The notes beneath the pieces were generated by a model that saw only the letters and a program-made list of their open reading frames with translations, did no database searches and had not been told where the DNA came from. A stretch of DNA of 64,000 nt, from positions 42,730,284 to 42,794,283 of the forward strand of contig CM065698.1 in the NCBI GenBank assembly GCA_017654935.2, in the 5' to 3' direction. Numbering within the stretch: the stretch's first letter is position 1; the number at the start of each line of letters is the position of its first letter. Source of the DNA: Phymorhynchus buccinoides (taxonomy: Eukaryota > Mollusca > Gastropoda > Neogastropoda > Raphitomidae). The translations under genes were made by a program, and so were the position numbers. This document shows positions 1-11,541 of the stretch, in pieces.

Positions 1-689
1 CTTTCGTTAACTCTCAGTTCATTTATGCCAAAACGTATTATTGCCAATACTACTCTAAATGTACTTCCTGCGAAAACAAAAGTGTTATTATGTCAAAGAT
101 CTTTGTCTAGTTTAATTGAGAAAATTCGACTAAATTCATGGAAGACCAAATTTTCTAATGATGTAGAATGCGCTTGTGGTCACCCACTGTCTATTCAACA
201 TATTATTTTTGCATGTCCAGTTTTGCCTTCCATATACAACAATTTTAACCCTTTCACCGCCAGCCATATGTCAGCCAAAATGTTCCATTAAATGTACCTG
301 GGTAGAGAACAAAATCCATCTCCAGTATTGGGGATTCTTCTGTGACATATATAAAATACGGTCTACCCTTACTTCCCAAAACTAAGACAATAGGGTTTTT
401 GGATAATAGACCCCAATTCGATGCCTTTTAGTGACATAGGTGTTCATTCACTGTGGTGCTAAAATGCGACTTTGGCGGTGAAAGGGTTAAGATAAACATA
501 GCAACATTAGGGCCTATAAAAGAAACAGTTTACAGCCCTGAAATGATTGACATTGCAAAGGTTATATCCAGCTCCGAGATTGTTCATAGGCTATATACAC
601 GCACGTGCATGCGCAATTTCTTCCCTGAATTTAGTTCCTTGATTTGTTTCTTGTTATTGTTTATTATTATAATATCACAAATGTTGTGA
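1..689 (+). pseudogene. LINE 3' ORF fragment (C-terminal zinc knuckle), split by a MITE
   Basis: This is the end of a non-LTR retrotransposon polyprotein. The frame is open from base 1 and contains the C-terminal knuckle CACGHPLSIQHIIFAC (C-x-C-x7-H-x4-C spacing), typical of LINE ORF2 tails of the Jockey/I/R1 type. At 248 the frame is interrupted by a 238-bp MITE. Taking out the MITE plus one TTAA (242 bp) brings the part before and the part after into the same frame, and the tail then runs to the TGA at 687-689. The upstream RT lies outside the window. The clade is uncertain, but identity as a LINE tail is fairly secure. Confidence 0.7.
249..486 (+). mobile_element. TTAA-flanked MITE, copy 1 (piggyBac-like)
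   Basis: The element is 238 bp long with perfect 14-bp terminal inverted repeats: CCCTTTCACCGCCA at 249-262 and its complement at 473-486. TTAA flanks it at 245-248 and 487-490. TTAA duplication and termini starting with CCC are hallmarks of piggyBac-type elements. It has no coding capacity, so it is non-autonomous. Two more copies lie at 28302-28539 and 52102-52338. Confidence 0.85.
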
Positions 690-944
690 ACAGACTTGAA
701 ATTAAATCAATAAAATCAAATCTAAATGTACTTATTGTGAAGTCACTTAAATATGTTTCTGGTACTAATAGAGATTTATGTGATCGGTAAGCACAAAAAA
801 CGATCACTGTTGGTACGATAGCATAGACTTCAAACAAAAAACAACGAAAAAGCGTCAAAGAATTCAGATGTCATTAATCTTGCAAACAACAACTTTTATT
901 GATAACATTTTGTAATGAAAGGATATTCTAACTTAGAGGTGTGG

Positions 945-945
945 G

Positions 946-978
<33 letters not shown>

Positions 979-999
979 TTGTTTTGTTTTGTTTTGTTT
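945..999 (+). repeat. (GTT)n then (TTTTG)n microsatellite
   Basis: About eleven GTT units are followed by several TTTTG units. It is simple sequence with no coding meaning. Confidence 0.9.
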
Positions 1000-1026
1000 C
1001 TATTATTATGGCCATCCTTGAATGAG

Positions 1027-1282
1027 CAACTTAGGACGATGATTTGACCGCCAGGGGGCAATCAAACCAGTAGGGGCTTTAGCGCGTGATATTCTTAGTT
1101 GGGCGTAGTGAGAGAGAGAGGAGGAGGGACTCTACTGGTTTGACTGCCCACTGGTGGTCAAATCATCGTCCAAGTCCCTCTCTCTCTCTCTCTCTCTCTC
1201 ACTACGCCCAACTAAGAATATCACGCACTAAGCCCCTACTGGTTTGATTGCCCCCTGGCGGTCAAATCGTCGTCCTAAGTTG
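1027..1282. repeat. Fold-back element with an extra internal copy
   Basis: The left arm starts CAACTTAGGACG at 1027 and the right arm ends with its complement at 1282. The arms match over about 85 bp, including the segment CTACTGGTTTGATTGCCCCC and a run of GA or CT at their inner ends. A third, diverged copy of the terminal part lies between the arms at about 1131-1175, in the same orientation as the right arm. No target duplication is clear. It is probably a MITE or fold-back element. Confidence 0.75.
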
Positions 1283-1299
1283 ACCATTTGCGCTGCTAG

Positions 1300-1376
1300 G
1301 TGACAGAGACAGATGAAAGAGAGAAAGAGAGAGAGACAAAGACAGAGGAAAGAGAGAGAAAAGAGATACGGATACG
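1300..1376 (+). repeat. GA-rich simple sequence
   Basis: The stretch consists of purine-rich GAGA, GACA and GAAA runs between the fold-back element and the 3' end of the minus-strand LINE. Confidence 0.7.
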
Positions 1377-1576
1377 GATACAGATTTTTAATCAAAAGGC
1401 CAAGGCCCCATATGATGGGGTTACAATGAACAAACATATTGTAGGAAAATAACAAATATATATATATATATATAGATATATATACAGTATAAGCATAGAA
1501 AGTAATTACTTATCAAATAACCAATCAATCATTCATTATACGCAAAAACATACATATAAACACATGAGCAACACAT
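1377..1576 (-). other. 3' untranslated tail of the minus-strand LINE
   Basis: Reading on the minus strand from the stop codon at 1577, an AT-rich tail with a TA microsatellite (about 1456-1474) leads to a GC-rich hairpin-like patch (CCCCATCATATGGGGCC, about 1403-1420) and then GTATCC repeats. A terminal hairpin followed by a short tandem tail is a common LINE 3' end. The exact end is uncertain. Confidence 0.5.
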
Positions 1577-2161
1577 TCAACTGATCATTATGCTACGCAT
1601 ATTAAAAGCCTTGTACAAGAATAGAGCAAATCGTTTAACAATAGATTCATTAGTTGATGCTAAGAGCATAGTAAGTCTAAACATTGACGGATACCGATAA
1701 TACTTAGAAGGAATGAATCGTTCTCTAAGATCATTTAAAACAGGGCAACAGAGCACAAAATGTACTTCGTTATCAACACTATTCTTGCACATTGGACAGA
1801 GAAGATCACGAACATTATGTTTCCTGTATCTATAATAATGAGTAAAGATATCAGAAATTCCAAATCTGAATTTAGTCAAAATACACTTCAACTGTTTATC
1901 CATTTTAATTGATAAATACGTAGGAATACAATGAGTAGTATTAAACTGTCTATAGAAGATAAATCGATCACTACTCTCAACATGACTTGACCATTCTTGC
2001 CAACGACAATCAATCAATCTTCTAAGAAGTGTTCGAACAAATTGTTGTGTATCACCTACATTTTGTTGTAACCAAACATGCCCAAATCCTAAAACAAATA
2101 ATTTCATTTTTACTTTTGAAACCCAATTTGATTTCCCTCTAACATCCAAATCGTACAGTAT
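1577..2161 (-). pseudogene. LINE ORF2, C-terminal part with zinc knuckle
   Basis: This continues the RT frame downstream. It carries a CPMC...H...C knuckle (CPMCKNSVDNEVHFVLC) near residue 120 of this piece, preceded by the basic stretch YYRYRKHNV. It is separated from the RT part by a one-base frameshift in an A run on the minus strand (about 2170-2176). With one A fewer the two frames join, so the break is either a recent mutation or a sequencing indel. A shorter relative of this region lies on the plus strand at 61555-61690. Confidence 0.75.
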
Positions 2162-2162
2162 A

Positions 2163-3213
2163 TTATACGCTTTTTTTAGGCAGTCTTACATTATCCATAA
2201 CAGTTAACTTTAACCAATAGCGAATACATTTTATCACGGAATTCAGACAAATGGGATATCTGTTTGTTTCAGCGTACACTAAATCATTCGGTGTCTTTAT
2301 ATTTATTCTTAAAAATCTTTTAAGCGCAAACAAATGCACATTCTCACAATAGATTGCTGCATCATAAAGACCCCATAATTCTGCACCATACTGAGCAACA
2401 GGTTGTACTTGGGAATCAAATAGCTTCATAAATAGTTCAAAAGACTGATTTTCTAAACAAGAAAGTCTCTGCATAATAACTATCAAGGCACGCTTAGCTC
2501 TACTTGCAAGATCTTTACATGTGACTGTCAAACTTAACTTGGTTGTAAAATAAAGACCTAAATATTTATATACATTAACCACTGGCATCAGCGTGTCATT
2601 GTATGTCCATCTTTCCCTACTACCCAAATATCCACCCTTCCTAAAAACAATTATATTACTCTTTGACATATTTATTTTTAACTGAAGTGATTTTGCTGCC
2701 CTACATAGACTATTTAATTGAGTTTGCAGACCTATGACAGTTTCAGACATAAGAGCAACATCATCTGCTAAGAGGAGAATAAACAGCTGTAACATATCAC
2801 CAGTAAATTGTGCACCATGTTTTCCACTCTCAAGAACATTTAAAGTTAAGTCGTTGATAAAGAGAGAAAATATGACAGGGCTACAAACATCCCCTTGTTT
2901 CACTCCTGCAGTACATCGAATGTAGTCAGTTAAGTTACCTCCACATCTCACTCTAGCTTTTACACAAAGATACATACTTTTTATACATTTAAGTAGTTTA
3001 CCATGCACGCCTGATTTTAAAAGAATTGGCCAAAGAACAGCTCTGTTGATGGAATCAAAGGCTTTTTCAAAGTCAATGAACGCGACATATAATTTGCGAT
3101 TAAAAGAAAATTGCTTTTGAACGAAAGCCATCAGTGTAAACATATGGTCAATTGTAGAGTAATTATGTTTAAACCCTGCCTGATATTCACCAGTAATATT
3201 GTTTTCCTCTACC
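2163..3213 (-). pseudogene. LINE reverse transcriptase, fingers/palm/thumb
   Basis: This is the main RT domain of a non-LTR retrotransposon, which copies its own RNA into the genome by target-primed reverse transcription. Visible motifs in order are QAGF (upstream of the first Met), AFIDFEKAFDSINR (catalytic Asp of motif A), GVKQGDVCSPVIFSLFINDL (motif B) and LLADDVALM (the YADD box with L for Y, motif C). KYLGLYF and a basic thumb region follow. The frame opens at about 3213, inside the last unit of the 72-bp array, and not at the Met at 3143. The clade was not determined. Confidence 0.85.
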
Positions 3214-4352
3214 CACTCCTGTAACCTATGATTAATAATAGTACTATAACTTTACTGCCTGCATCACTTAGAGATATCCCTCTACCCTGATATGTAACCT
3301 ATGATTAATAATAGTGCTATACACTTTACTGCCTGCATCACTTAGAGATATCCCTACCCACTCCTGTAACCTATGATTAATAATAGTGCTATACACTTTA
3401 CTGCCTGCATCACTTAGAGATATCTCTACCCTCTCCTGTAACCTATGATTAATAATAGTACTATAAACTTTACTGCCTGCACACTTAGAGATATCTCTAC
3501 CCTCTCCTGTAACCTATGATTAATAATAGTGCTATAAACTTTACTGCCTGCATCACTTAGAGATATCTCTACCCACTCCTGTAACCTATGATTAATAATA
3601 GTACTATACACTTTACTGCCTGCATCACTTAGAGATATCCCTACCCACTCCTGTAACCTATGAAATAATAGTGCTATGATTAATAATAGTATCCCTACCC
3701 TCTCCTGTAACCTATGATATAATACTTTACTGCCTGCATCACTTAGAGATATATAAACTTTACTGCCTGCATCACTACCCCCACTCCTGTAACCTATGAT
3801 TAATAATAGTGCTATACACTTTACTGCCTGCATCACTTAGAGATATCCCTACCCACTCCTTGTATACCTATGATTGTAATAGGATAGTACTATACAACTT
3901 TACTGCCTGCATCACTTAGAGATATCCCTACCCACTCCTGTAACCTATGATTAATGATAGTGCTATAAACTTTACTGCCTGCATCACTTAGAGATATCCC
4001 TACCCACTCCTGTAACCTATGATTAATAATAGTGCTATAAACTTTACTGCCTGCATCACTTAGAGATATCCTACCCTCTCCTGTAACCTATGATTAATAA
4101 TAGTGCTATAAACTTTACTGCCTGCATCATTAGAGATATCCCTAATCCTGTAACCTATGATTAATAATAGTGCTATACACTTTACTGCCTGCATCACTTA
4201 GAGATATCTCTACCCACTCCTGTAACCTATGATTAATAATAGTGCTATAAACTTTACTGCCTGCATCACTTAGAGATATCCCTACCCACTCCTGTAACCT
4301 ATGATTAATAATAGTACTATAAACTTTACTGCCTGCATCACTTAGAGATATC
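3207..4352 (-). repeat. 72-bp tandem repeat inside the RT domain (about 16 units)
   Basis: The unit on the plus strand contains TTTACTGCCTGCATCACTTA and is 72 bp, which is 24 codons. In the LINE frame it begins ISLSDAGSKVYS and ends HRLQEWVG, part of a conserved RT block (NYRGISL...). About 16 copies occur where a normal element has one. Several are shortened or shifted (for example near 3477, 3660-3780 and 3850-3890), so the array is no longer open throughout. Unit identity is high, which points to a recent expansion or an assembly artefact. Confidence 0.9.
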
Positions 4353-4650
4353 CCTCTATAATTATTAGGATTATTTATATCACCTTTTTTGAACAGATGT
4401 AGAACAATAGATTCGGTCCACAGCACAGGATAAATTCCTTTATCAAATAACGAGTTAAAAAAGGCTACAAAGAATGTCAAAACTGACTCGTTTTTACATG
4501 CATACTTCAAAAGTTCACCGACTATGCCATCAGGACCAGCTGCTTTATTGTTTTTTATTTTCCTGATAGCAAACATTATTTCTTCTTTTGAAATGGGACG
4601 GCTTAAATACTTCCTCATCTTCCTCCTCTTCCTCCTCACTCCCCTGTAGT
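4353..4650 (-). pseudogene. LINE RT, N-terminal motifs before the repeat array
   Basis: This piece has the RT entry motifs ISKEEIMFAIRKIKNNKAAG followed by PDG, then LHLFKKGD and NNPNNYRG, which lead directly into the first 72-bp unit. Upstream it overlaps the endonuclease frame in a glutamate-rich stretch. The switch from that frame to this one is a one-base shift in the purine run at about 4610-4640 (plus strand TCCTCC repeats). Confidence 0.8.
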
Positions 4651-5407
4651 ATTGCATTAGCATCACAGTCTTTGGTCAAAAGGTTCTTAAAATGGTCAAA
4701 CCACTGATCGACACTAATGTTATTTACCGGTTGTTTCTTGTTGAATGACATCGTACGTCTTTTATTCCAAAAGTCCTTTTGGCTTCTTATCGCTGCAATC
4801 CATTCTGTTAACTGCGCATTATTAAACTCTGTTCTCTTCCCATCCTTTAGGTATTTATACTCCCTTCTAGCACGACAGAAACAATCACGATCACCCTTAT
4901 CCTTTGTACGTTTACATTTATTATATACATTCCGAACGTTTTTCCTAAAGTCTTTACAATCAGAGTCAAACCAATCGTTACTCTTCCAGTTGCTATTGTT
5001 ATATACTTGTACCTCTTTTTTCATACATTGTGCAGCTTCTTTAATAGTTGCATTAAACACAGACAAAGCTTCGTCAATATTGACGTCAATCAAAATGATT
5101 GCATGATTGATCTTTTCCTGAATATCAAATGAACGTATGCTATCACCATACGATTCAGCACAGTCCTCACTCCACACAAACTTTTCCACTAAAGTAGGCC
5201 TAGCTCTATTTTTAGACATATTTTTCTTTAGAACAGCCGCGCTACACAAAACTCCTAGTTCCACAGGCATATGATCTGAATAAAATTTGTCACAAATTTT
5301 TAGCTCACACGAATTACATAACAAGTTATACATATCACATGACATAACAAAATAATCAACCACGCTACTTCCCGTTTCTGACATGTACGTGAAGCAGCCA
5401 TGACGGT
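4600..5407 (-). pseudogene. LINE AP-like endonuclease C-terminus and linker
   Basis: The minus-strand frame enters from the assembly gap. It shows the end of an endonuclease/exonuclease/phosphatase fold: FTYMSETGSSVVDYFVMS, then the catalytic SDHMPVEL motif (SDH, final catalytic His). A linker of about 170 residues with conserved-looking W and FW positions leads to the RT. The N-terminal half of the endonuclease and any ORF1 would lie within or beyond the N run. The protein is broken by frameshifts downstream. Confidence 0.8.
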
Positions 5408-5907
5408 NNNNNNNNNNNNNNNNNNNNNNNNNNNNNNNNNNNNNNNNNNNNNNNNNNNNNNNNNNNNNNNNNNNNNNNNNNNNNNNNNNNNNNNNNNNNN
5501 NNNNNNNNNNNNNNNNNNNNNNNNNNNNNNNNNNNNNNNNNNNNNNNNNNNNNNNNNNNNNNNNNNNNNNNNNNNNNNNNNNNNNNNNNNNNNNNNNNNN
5601 NNNNNNNNNNNNNNNNNNNNNNNNNNNNNNNNNNNNNNNNNNNNNNNNNNNNNNNNNNNNNNNNNNNNNNNNNNNNNNNNNNNNNNNNNNNNNNNNNNNN
5701 NNNNNNNNNNNNNNNNNNNNNNNNNNNNNNNNNNNNNNNNNNNNNNNNNNNNNNNNNNNNNNNNNNNNNNNNNNNNNNNNNNNNNNNNNNNNNNNNNNNN
5801 NNNNNNNNNNNNNNNNNNNNNNNNNNNNNNNNNNNNNNNNNNNNNNNNNNNNNNNNNNNNNNNNNNNNNNNNNNNNNNNNNNNNNNNNNNNNNNNNNNNN
5901 NNNNNNN
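5408..5907. other. Assembly gap, 500 N
   Basis: It is exactly 500 N, a conventional gap size, so the true length is unknown. It cuts the endonuclease of the minus-strand LINE. Confidence 0.99.
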
Positions 5908-6739
5908 TTACCCAGTTTTGGCGATCAGTTATGAGTATGAGATACATTAATCTTGTTAATATTATTATGATCAGTTGGATGAATGTATTTGGTTTATCTC
6001 TGTAACCACTCATTACATGGAGGGGCAAGGTGCCTTAAATTGAATAGTCATTGTCATTGTCCCTCTGTATAGTGTAACAGTGTCATAAATGCGTAGCACA
6101 CTATGTGGGTGTGTGTTGTGTTCGTGTGTGTCGCGCGTGTGCGTGTATCCTGCTTGTGTGTGTTGTTTGTGTTGCGCGCGGCGCTGTGTAGGTTTCCAAG
6201 AAACGCACTCTGCAATACCTCTCATACCACTATCGTTACTTTGTCTCAATCTATAGTACAAGAGAACGACATACAGTGTGAAGGAAAAATCGATGACACA
6301 AACGGAGACATATAGATCCACGGAATGTTGCTTCGAGACACAGACCTACCTTAGGAAGAAAATAATACACAAATGAACGGTCGAGTCAACACGCCAAGGA
6401 CTGTGCAATCGAAAAGAGAATTGATGATAAAGTGGTAAATAACATACAAATCTCATGTTATTGTTGATGGTGGGAATCAGAAGAAAGACTCCACAGTTCA
6501 TAAAGGGGTTACCACAGAAGAGAAACAGTCGTTCTTTATATCATGTCCACTAGTGGATAACAAAAAAGAATGAATCAATGAAACAAATACTGAGATCTAT
6601 TAAGCCTACCACTGTGTGGAAGACCTTGAAAATGTTGTTTATTTAATCCTATTATGTTATATAATTGCGATATTTTATTCTGCACTAACTGATAATAACT
6701 GCAAAAAGCCCTTAATTGGTAGCATAAAAATACCTGTCG
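5908..6739. other. No gene seen
   Basis: This is AT-rich DNA with a GT-rich patch at about 6100-6180. No convincing coding frame or structured repeat was recognised. Confidence 0.5.
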
Positions 6740-6740
6740 C

Positions 6741-6815
6741 ATCATCTCATCAATACTCATCATCTCATCATCACTCATCATTCCATCATCAGTCATCAAA
6801 TATCATCATCACTCA
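6741..6815 (+). repeat. ATC/CATCA microsatellite
   Basis: It consists of imperfect CATCATCTCAT units. Confidence 0.8.
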
Positions 6816-7210
6816 GGCAGCAATGCAATGCAGCAGTGGCAACAACAAAAAGAGCATTACAACTATTACCTCTAGAGCAGCGGCTACATAACTTTAAAGT
6901 CACCTCCATGGCCAGAAATCCTTCCATCCCCAGATCCATCCCCTCCTAAGCTATGAGCCTTTTTAGGTTTAAATGTTTGTTTCATTCGTGTTAAAAGACA
7001 CTATGCATGCTTATCCTTTAGACGTGTAGGTAGCCCATCTAAATTGTGTACAGCGCAAAGCACTGCGTGTATCATGTGTAACCTTTAAATATGTCCATAG
7101 GCTCCTCAATGCCTAAATGTCTATGTCCGTAATCACACTTCATGCATTTTTATTTTTATACCATGTCGACTTTAAGTCCAAATGTGGCTCTATTCATGCA
7201 TGCTGAAGGC

Positions 7211-7252
7211 GGGGGGGGGGGGTGGGGGGGGGTGGGGGAGGGGGGGGGGGGG
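7211..7252 (+). repeat. G-rich tract (G-quadruplex potential)
   Basis: The stretch has 42 bases with runs of 5 to 14 G broken by single T or A. Four or more G runs could form a quadruplex. A second tract (7372-7391) is flanked by direct copies of GTACTTGGCATTA at 7357 and 7391. Confidence 0.8.
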
Positions 7253-7391
7253 TTACAGCAGGATGAGGCGAATAAGACAATTGGAAAGAAAGGAGAGACC
7301 ACAAGAGTTATAAATAATATTTCGCTGGACCCAAAAAACTGCTGCTTCAGCATTACGTACTTGGCATTACCGGGGGGGGGGGAGGGGGGGG

Positions 7392-8902
7392 TACTTGGCA
7401 TTATCGGTACTAGATGTATTAACCGTACTCTTATTTCCGGTACTTAAAGGCGTTGCGCTAGATTGAATACTAATTTATCCCATCTATATGCGCATAACAT
7501 GTTGTTTTTGTAAATTTGTTACAGCTTTACTGGTCTATCTTCTCCGTGTTTTTTTTATATAATTTTTTAAATTATTGATGTATTGTATTTAATAAGAGGT
7601 ACAGCGATGGAAAAAACACTTTGTCCCTCATTAAAGATCATTGTGGACTGACTGACTTAACCTGACGCACTCATTATACTCACTCACACACAAAATCCCA
7701 AATCATAATTAAACCAAACTACAATCAAAACTTCACTTTGACACTAGTGTCAAATTTCAAAAAGTCATCGGAATTGATCAAATTTCACACTATTTGGGAC
7801 AATGCTCTGCAATAATAAGATTGACAGTTATGTACCGAACTCTGCAGTGACACCACCAACCTACACCACCCCTCTCCCTCCCCCCCCACCACCACTCACA
7901 TCACCCCCACACCAACAATCAACGAACAATGATACGAGCAAGAATTCCTCTTGGAACCTTGGTGTCTGAGTCAGAAAATAGTGCTGGCTATCTTGTAGAT
8001 AAGATGCAGACTTCAGGTCAGATAAAAATCGACAGCTTGATATATCGTGCCACACAGTATGGTCAGTTTCAATTAGTGTTACCAACGAGGTAAAGGCTGT
8101 TTTAAAATGTGCTTGGTTTTGTACTCCATATACAGCAAAACTATTCTGTATGTTTTATACTAAAATCGGTGACTTGGTGCTGGGGGGTGTTGCACTGCCT
8201 TCGGGCATGCCTCCAGGATGCGTTCCACCATCTTTTACATCTAACTAATGCTCCCATATGTTCCTGTTCCGACCGGAGAAGTGCGTTTAAACAGATTTTA
8301 CTACTGTAAATTTTGTGTTGTTGTCTTACCAACCATTGGCGCTATTCTTTATTCCATTTATTTATACACTTTTCTCTTAATTAATGTTACCTTTAGGTTT
8401 CTTCCATCTTTTATCTTAAGACCAAAGGTTTTAAGTTTATTGATGCAATGTTTGTCTGTAGATACTGTGTATTATTTGTGTTTCAGTATTTGGGACACAT
8501 AAAGTATAAGAATACAAACATGTGTTCAAGTGAACAGACAACTCACACTATTAACTCTTATATTTAAGATGATCTCTTAGCTTTGCCTAAGTTTTAAATA
8601 CAAAACGGACACACCGACTGCAACGTTCACTCCTGGAACATACAACAAACAAACAACGTACAGGACGATGTAAGTGACGTTATTGTATTGATTAGTTGAC
8701 ACTTTTATTCTTGTTGATAAAGGCGGCATTCGCCGAAATATCCAGTAGCCTTGTTTTGTCTCCTCTCGTGAATAAAATAACGTCATGCTTTAACACTTGT
8801 CGTGGCAGTTTGTTTGTTTGTCTTATTTAAATCCGTCGACAATTCTCTTGAATGCGCAACGAGTTAATTGAGAAAATAATCGGAGGCAACAAAATACAGG
8901 CA
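7392..8902. other. No gene seen
   Basis: This is unremarkable sequence with a C-rich patch at 7864-7913. The short open frames do not resemble known proteins. Confidence 0.5.
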
Positions 8903-8941
8903 TGCGCGCGCGCACAGAGAGAGAGAGAGAGAGAGAAGAGA

Positions 8942-8980
<39 letters not shown>

Positions 8981-9160
8981 GGACACTGGACACTGAAGAC
9001 ACTTTATATATAGAGAGAGAGACAGAGAGAGGGATAAGAGAGAGAGGACAGTGAATACTAAGACAGACGTGCCCAGACAGACAGAGTGACAGAACAGACA
9101 GACAAACGGACAGACATGGTCATGGACCAAACAGACACAGACAGACAGACAGACAAAAGG
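8903..9160 (+). repeat. Compound CG/GA/ACAG microsatellite
   Basis: A short CG run leads into long GA runs (8914-8979) and then GACA/ACAG units (about 9060-9160). Confidence 0.85.
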
Positions 9161-10822
9161 TAACCACTAATCTCAACAACCCAACCTATCACTCCATTCC
9201 ACTCCCATTGTCATCGGTGACGGTATTCCCGGTGGAGAGATGTCTTGTTACGGAATGCTGTGGGTCCGATTTCAGGCTCATTTTGTGAAGTCTGCATAGA
9301 CCAGGTAGCCTAAAAACCACCATCTACCCAGTAAGCAGACCGCCATGGTTTGAAACACCTGATCGATCTCTCACTGTCTCGTCTTCTCTGGTATCTACAT
9401 GCAGCTTACTTGAACATACTTAGTCTGTTTGCTTGCTTGTGTTTTGTTTTTGTTTTTGTGGCTCACAAGCCACAAAACACATATAACATTCACTTTGTCG
9501 GTCGGTACCAAAATTGTCAGCTCATATTGTAAAAGATTAAAAAAAGGAGTCAAGTACCAGAACAGAAAAAAAATACTTGGTGCATAAAGTATACAATTTC
9601 AGTTGTCATATCCTGTCCTTAGGTATGGAAATAATTGTATGCTGAACAGAGCACATGAATCTTCATTTTAACAGCGTAAAGAAATAATAACATACGTACT
9701 CACACGACACATGCAACAGACACGACGAGTTGCCGTGCTATGCTTTCGAGGAGTCATACGTAGGATAAATAGTTTTAATGTTTTTCCCATAGAATAGAAA
9801 GCTACGAAAATGTGGCTAGAGATAACAATTACTGAGTTCTACAGATTAAAATTTTTGTCAAAAAGGTCAGTGGTAGGCGACTCAGTGTATATAAATGTGA
9901 TTGCAGTGGTAAAAATAGACCTTGGCAATTCATAGTCGTGAGAGGCTTACTGCTCTTTTAAAATTATTTTACGTTTCAATTTTGTCGCATAGTCCACAAA
10001 CGATTGCGAATCGTCTCGCTGTTTGCCTTCAAGGCTGTGTGCATCACACAAACCTCAGGCTTTTCCTGTTCACTCTGAGCGTGGTGTGCACGATCTGTGT
10101 GTTTTCGCTTTCGTGTAACTGGACGGTCATAGGTACTTATTAAGCATCTCACCCCTCGATTCAATACTGCAATCAACAAAAATATACTTGGTGTTTCGTT
10201 AGAAATTTGTTATTAATAGAGTCTTGTAATACAAGACATATTTCTAAGCATCAAGGTGGTCAAAGATGACACTGATCTACCAAAAAGCGTTTTATTAAAG
10301 GAGTGCCGAGCGAGATTCCAGTGTTGGGGTAAGGGATGATCTTTTGCAATGGGACATACCTAATTTGGTTCAGAACTTCAAATTTGTGCCTGAAGTACCC
10401 CTAATCACATGTAGTTTGTGAAAAATATATGCCAAGCTTCGGGATTATTTCGCATTATGGTGTGTGTGAGAGACTGACATCCTCTTTTAATCGTGAAAAT
10501 GACAGTTCAATGGCGCGAAGACACGTGCTGCGTGGAAGCCAAGTTATAGCCTAATTGGTATTTGTCCATAGCTCTTTTATGATACTTACTCATCGCGTTT
10601 ACTAATTAGGAAGCAAATTAGAGTTTTCTTAGTTTTAAATACCACTATTGTGTACTTATATTGATAAATGCTGGTTTGCCGACTATGACTGTTTAGGGGT
10701 ACCCTTGCAGCAAAGAGGCAAATAACTCTAAGAACAAACCCAAAATGTATGCTGTGACTATGCATAAATGGATTCAGTACACTTGAGAGCACTATATAAC
10801 ACTTACTCTAGTTTAGGCCAAT
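9161..10822. other. No gene seen
   Basis: About 1.7 kb has no recognisable coding frame, repeat array or RNA. Confidence 0.5.
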
Positions 10823-10866
10823 GGGGTGGGGGGGGTAGGGGGGGGTGGGGGGGGTGGGGGGTGTGT
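10823..10866 (+). repeat. G-rich tract
   Basis: Repeated runs of 4 to 8 G are separated by T or TA, with G-quadruplex potential. Confidence 0.8.
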
Positions 10867-10912
10867 GCAAGGTACCCCACAGCTCCTCACCGCTGTGAAC
10901 AAGTGCCGCCCA

Positions 10913-11055
10913 CACGTCACAGCTAAAATCGCACAAAACATGTACGATACGATTCGAGCATGTGATTTTTCGAAGCGCGAATCGCATTTGTTTGCGTGGG
11001 ACCCCGCTGATTCGAATCGTATCGTACAGTCGTCACTTACGATTTTAGTGACGTG
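10913..11055. repeat. Imperfect palindrome (fold-back, 143 bp)
   Basis: The outer arms are CACGTCAC...CTAAAATCG and the complement CGATTTTAGTGACGTG, with a 3-base bulge. The inner arms TGTACGATACGATTCGA and TCGAATCGTATCGTACA pair perfectly over 17 bp. It is probably a decayed small MITE. Confidence 0.7.
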
Positions 11056-11190
11056 TAGCTGGCCCTTTACAGAACAAGCGTGAGAGAGACAATAGGAGTT
11101 GAACGGCCCTCTGCGCAAAGCCGATATGGGGCATTGTTAGAATTGTAGAACAAGCGTCTAGGACTTTGTAAAATGTTATAACGGTTCCAT

Positions 11191-11315
11191 TCTCTCTCTC
11201 TCTACTCATCCTCTCAAAGTCTCATCAATCTTCTCACTCTCGCTCTCTCTCTCTCTTCAAAATCTCGATCTCTCTCTCTCTCTCGTCTCGCCCTCTCTCT
11301 CGATCTCTCAATCTC

Positions 11316-11346
<31 letters not shown>

Positions 11347-11351
11347 CTCTC
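11191..11351 (+). repeat. (CT)n-rich microsatellite
   Basis: CT runs are interrupted by short ATC and CG segments. Confidence 0.9.
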
Positions 11352-11410
11352 ACTGACCTTCAGTTCATAGGCCCGCACAACAGAGCGCATCCGCGTCACT
11401 TTTTTCTAAT

Positions 11411-11541
11411 AGTGTGTGTTGTGTGTGGTGGGTGTGTGCGTGAGCGTTGGCGCGCGCCGCGTCGCGATGTGTGTGTGTGTGTGTGTGGTGTTGTGTGTGT
11501 GTGTGTTGTAGTGCTCGTGTGTGGTTGTGTGGTGTGTGTGT
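11411..11541 (+). repeat. (GT)n-rich microsatellite
   Basis: GT runs are interrupted by a GC-rich core at about 11447-11467. Confidence 0.9.
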
